From contig JADFFS010000021.1 in the NCBI GenBank assembly GCA_022568195.1, positions 1-32,084 on the forward strand: 32,084 bases of DNA, written 5' to 3'. Each line of letters starts with the position of its first letter. Position 1 is the first letter of the stretch. The translations under genes were made by a program, and so were the position numbers. Origin of the DNA: Chloroflexota bacterium. Lineage in GTDB: Bacteria > Chloroflexota > Dehalococcoidia > Lucifugimonadales > UBA3495. Shown one piece after another: positions 30,765 to 32,084 of this stretch. Under the pieces are notes generated by a model, which was not told the origin of the DNA, searched no databases, and saw only the letters and a list, made by a program, of their open reading frames with translations.

Positions 30765-32084
30765 AGTGCGCCACGCTGATGTCTTTGGCCCCGTCCAGGT
30801 CGGCAATGGTCCGCGACACCTTGAGAATGCGATGAAAGGCCCTGGCCGATAGGCTCAGCCGCTGGGTCGCTGCCTGAAGCAAGCCTCTGGCGCTATCGTC
30901 CAGCGGGCAGGCCTTCCAGACCTCGGACGGGCCCATCTCCGCGTTGCAAAGGAACCCGCTGTCGCGGAACCTCTCCTCCTGGATCTGTCGCGCACGCTCC
31001 ACCCTCAGGCGCACCTGGGACGAGTCTTCCACCGGCTCCTCGTCGACCAGCTTCTCATACTCCACTGGGGGGACTTCCGCGAAGACGTCGATGCGGTCGA
31101 GCAGCGGCCCGCTGATTCGCTTTTGATAACGAGCGACGATGGAAGGAGAGCAGGTGCACTCGGTGCGAGGGTGGGTGTGGAAGCCGCAAGGACACGGGTT
31201 CATGGCCGCCACCATCATGAAGCTGGCAGGGTAGGTCACGGTTCCAGTGACCCGAGTGATGGTCACCGTCTTGTCCTCCAGGGGTTGCCGCAATGACTCC
31301 AGGGCCGTGTGGGTAAACTCGGGCAGTTCGTCAAGGAAGAGGACGCCCCGGTGGCTCAGTGTAATTTCCCCGGGACGCAGGGTTCTCCCACCCCCAACCA
31401 ATCCCGCGTTGGAAATGGTGTAGTGAGGAGCGCGAAAGGGCCGTTGGGTTATCAGTGGGCTGTCCCCGGGCAGATTGCCGCTGACGCTGTAAATCTTGGT
31501 TACCTCCAGCGCCTCTGCCGCAGACATGCTGGGCAGAATGGAGGGCAGGCACCGGGCCAACAGGGTTTTGCCGCTGCCCGGAGGACCGTTGAACAGCAGG
31601 TTGTGGAAGCCGGCGGCGGCCACCTCCAACGCTCGTTTGGCGTGCTCTTGGCCCTTTACGTGGGCCAGGTTCATGCTGTCGGCTGGGATGCCACCATTTA
31701 CGGGCACCACGCCGGTGCTGGCCAAGGGGGTTATTTCCGACTCGCCCCGCAGGTGGCTGATCAACTCGGTAAGGGTCGAAGTCGGATACACCTGAAGACC
31801 ATCCACCAGAGCGGCCTCGGCGGCGTCTACCGTGGGTACGTGCACCGTAGGGAAGCCCTGGTCCCGGGCCACCGACACCATGGCCAGGACGCCGGTGGTG
31901 TGGCGCAAGCTGCCGTCCAGAGACAGCTCGCCCAGAAAGATGGTGTTGCCCTGGGGAGGTTGCACCTGCCCAGAACTCACCAGGATGCCAACGGCTATGG
32001 GCAGGTCGTAGGCCGGACCCGCTTTTTTCACGTCGGCCGGGGCCAGGTTGACCGTGATGCGGCGCATAGGGAACTCGCAACCGC
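30721..32084 (-). CDS. comM: YifB/ComM family Mg-chelatase-like AAA+ ATPase, 5' end outside window
   Basis: A AAA+ ATPase of the ComM type; ComM is a hexameric branch-migration helicase used in natural transformation. The frame is still open at the window edge (GCEFPMRRITVNLAPADVKKAG), so some 50 N-terminal residues are missing. Numbering from the first Met seen (32067), Walker A is GPPGSGKT (161-168), followed by the RPFRAPHYTISNAGLVGGG and GVLFLDELPEF (Walker B) segments. A cysteine/histidine cluster, CPCGFHTHPRTECTCS, and the C-terminal arginine-rich domain SLSARAFHRILKVSRTIADLDG are present. Its 3' end is duplicated downstream at 30035. Confidence 0.93.
   Translation of the reverse strand, partial: GCEFPMRRITVNLAPADVKKAGPAYDLPIAVGILVSSGQVQPPQGNTIFLGELSLDGSLRHTTGVLAMVSVARDQGFPTVHVPTVDAAEAALVDGLQVYPTSTLTELISHLRGESEITPLASTGVVPVNGGIPADSMNLAHVKGQEHAKRALEVAAAGFHNLLFNGPPGSGKTLLARCLPSILPSMSAAEALEVTKIYSVSGNLPGDSPLITQRPFRAPHYTISNAGLVGGGRTLRPGEITLSHRGVLFLDELPEFTHTALESLRQPLEDKTVTITRVTGTVTYPASFMMVAAMNPCPCGFHTHPRTECTCSPSIVARYQKRISGPLLDRIDVFAEVPPVEYEKLVDEEPVEDSSQVRLRVERARQIQEERFRDSGFLCNAEMGPSEVWKACPLDDSARGLLQAATQRLSLSARAFHRILKVSRTIADLDGAKDISVAHLAETLQYRSRSFVA

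Overview
The window is about 32 kb of GC-rich bacterial chromosome made almost entirely of housekeeping and small metabolic genes. The gene content fits a Chloroflexota lineage, perhaps Dehalococcoidia or SAR202-like. Pointers are a DUF5679 zinc ribbon, a DUF35/thiolase pair, a DUF3090 plus SCO1664-type kinase pair, a LexA with a Gram-positive-type operator, and a CysM with a mycobacterial-style C-terminal tail. This assignment is inferred from gene content; there is no rRNA gene. Several sigma-70-type promoters are unusually clear. Starts are a mixture of Shine-Dalgarno-led (many GTG or TTG) and apparently leaderless.

Layout. 1-6 kb: a VOC protein, a thiolase with its DUF35 partner, a RidA-like/M20 peptidase pair, a leaderless NUDIX gene and a two-domain dimeric alpha/beta-barrel protein, with palindromic repeats in two of the gaps. 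6-9.5 kb: gyrB, rpsT and lexA. 9.5-12.5 kb: an accessory stretch holding a probable 6S RNA, an NrtS-like membrane protein with an extra four-cysteine domain, two related membrane proteins built from one repeated unit, an AT-rich island and a decayed PHP-domain gene. 12.4-18.3 kb, minus strand: DUF5679, then truB-rbfA-infB-ylxR-nusA, the standard transcription/translation operon transcribed from nusA but without rimP. 18.4-21.1 kb, minus strand: rrf2, then moeB-cysM behind a promoter, a 17-codon leader peptide with two Cys codons and an intrinsic terminator. 21.2-26.9 kb: a thioesterase, a leaderless small ORF coupled to a small membrane protein, then flippase-like, UbiA-type, DUF362 and YchF-like genes. 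27-32 kb: VOC, larC, SCO1664-type kinase, DUF3090, a DUF2283 gene with a broken DUF4258 partner, and the 3' part of comM (yifB), which runs off the window.

The most interesting system is the moeB-cysM leader. It has the parts of classical ribosome-mediated attenuation: promoter, near-leaderless peptide with Cys codons, competing helices and a terminator. It would tie thiocarboxylate-type cysteine synthesis to Cys-tRNA supply. Second is a 45-nt exact repeat of the comM 3' end flanking the DUF2283/DUF4258 module, which looks like the scar of insertion at the end of comM. Third are the repeat-built membrane protein pair and the four-Cys NrtS fusion.
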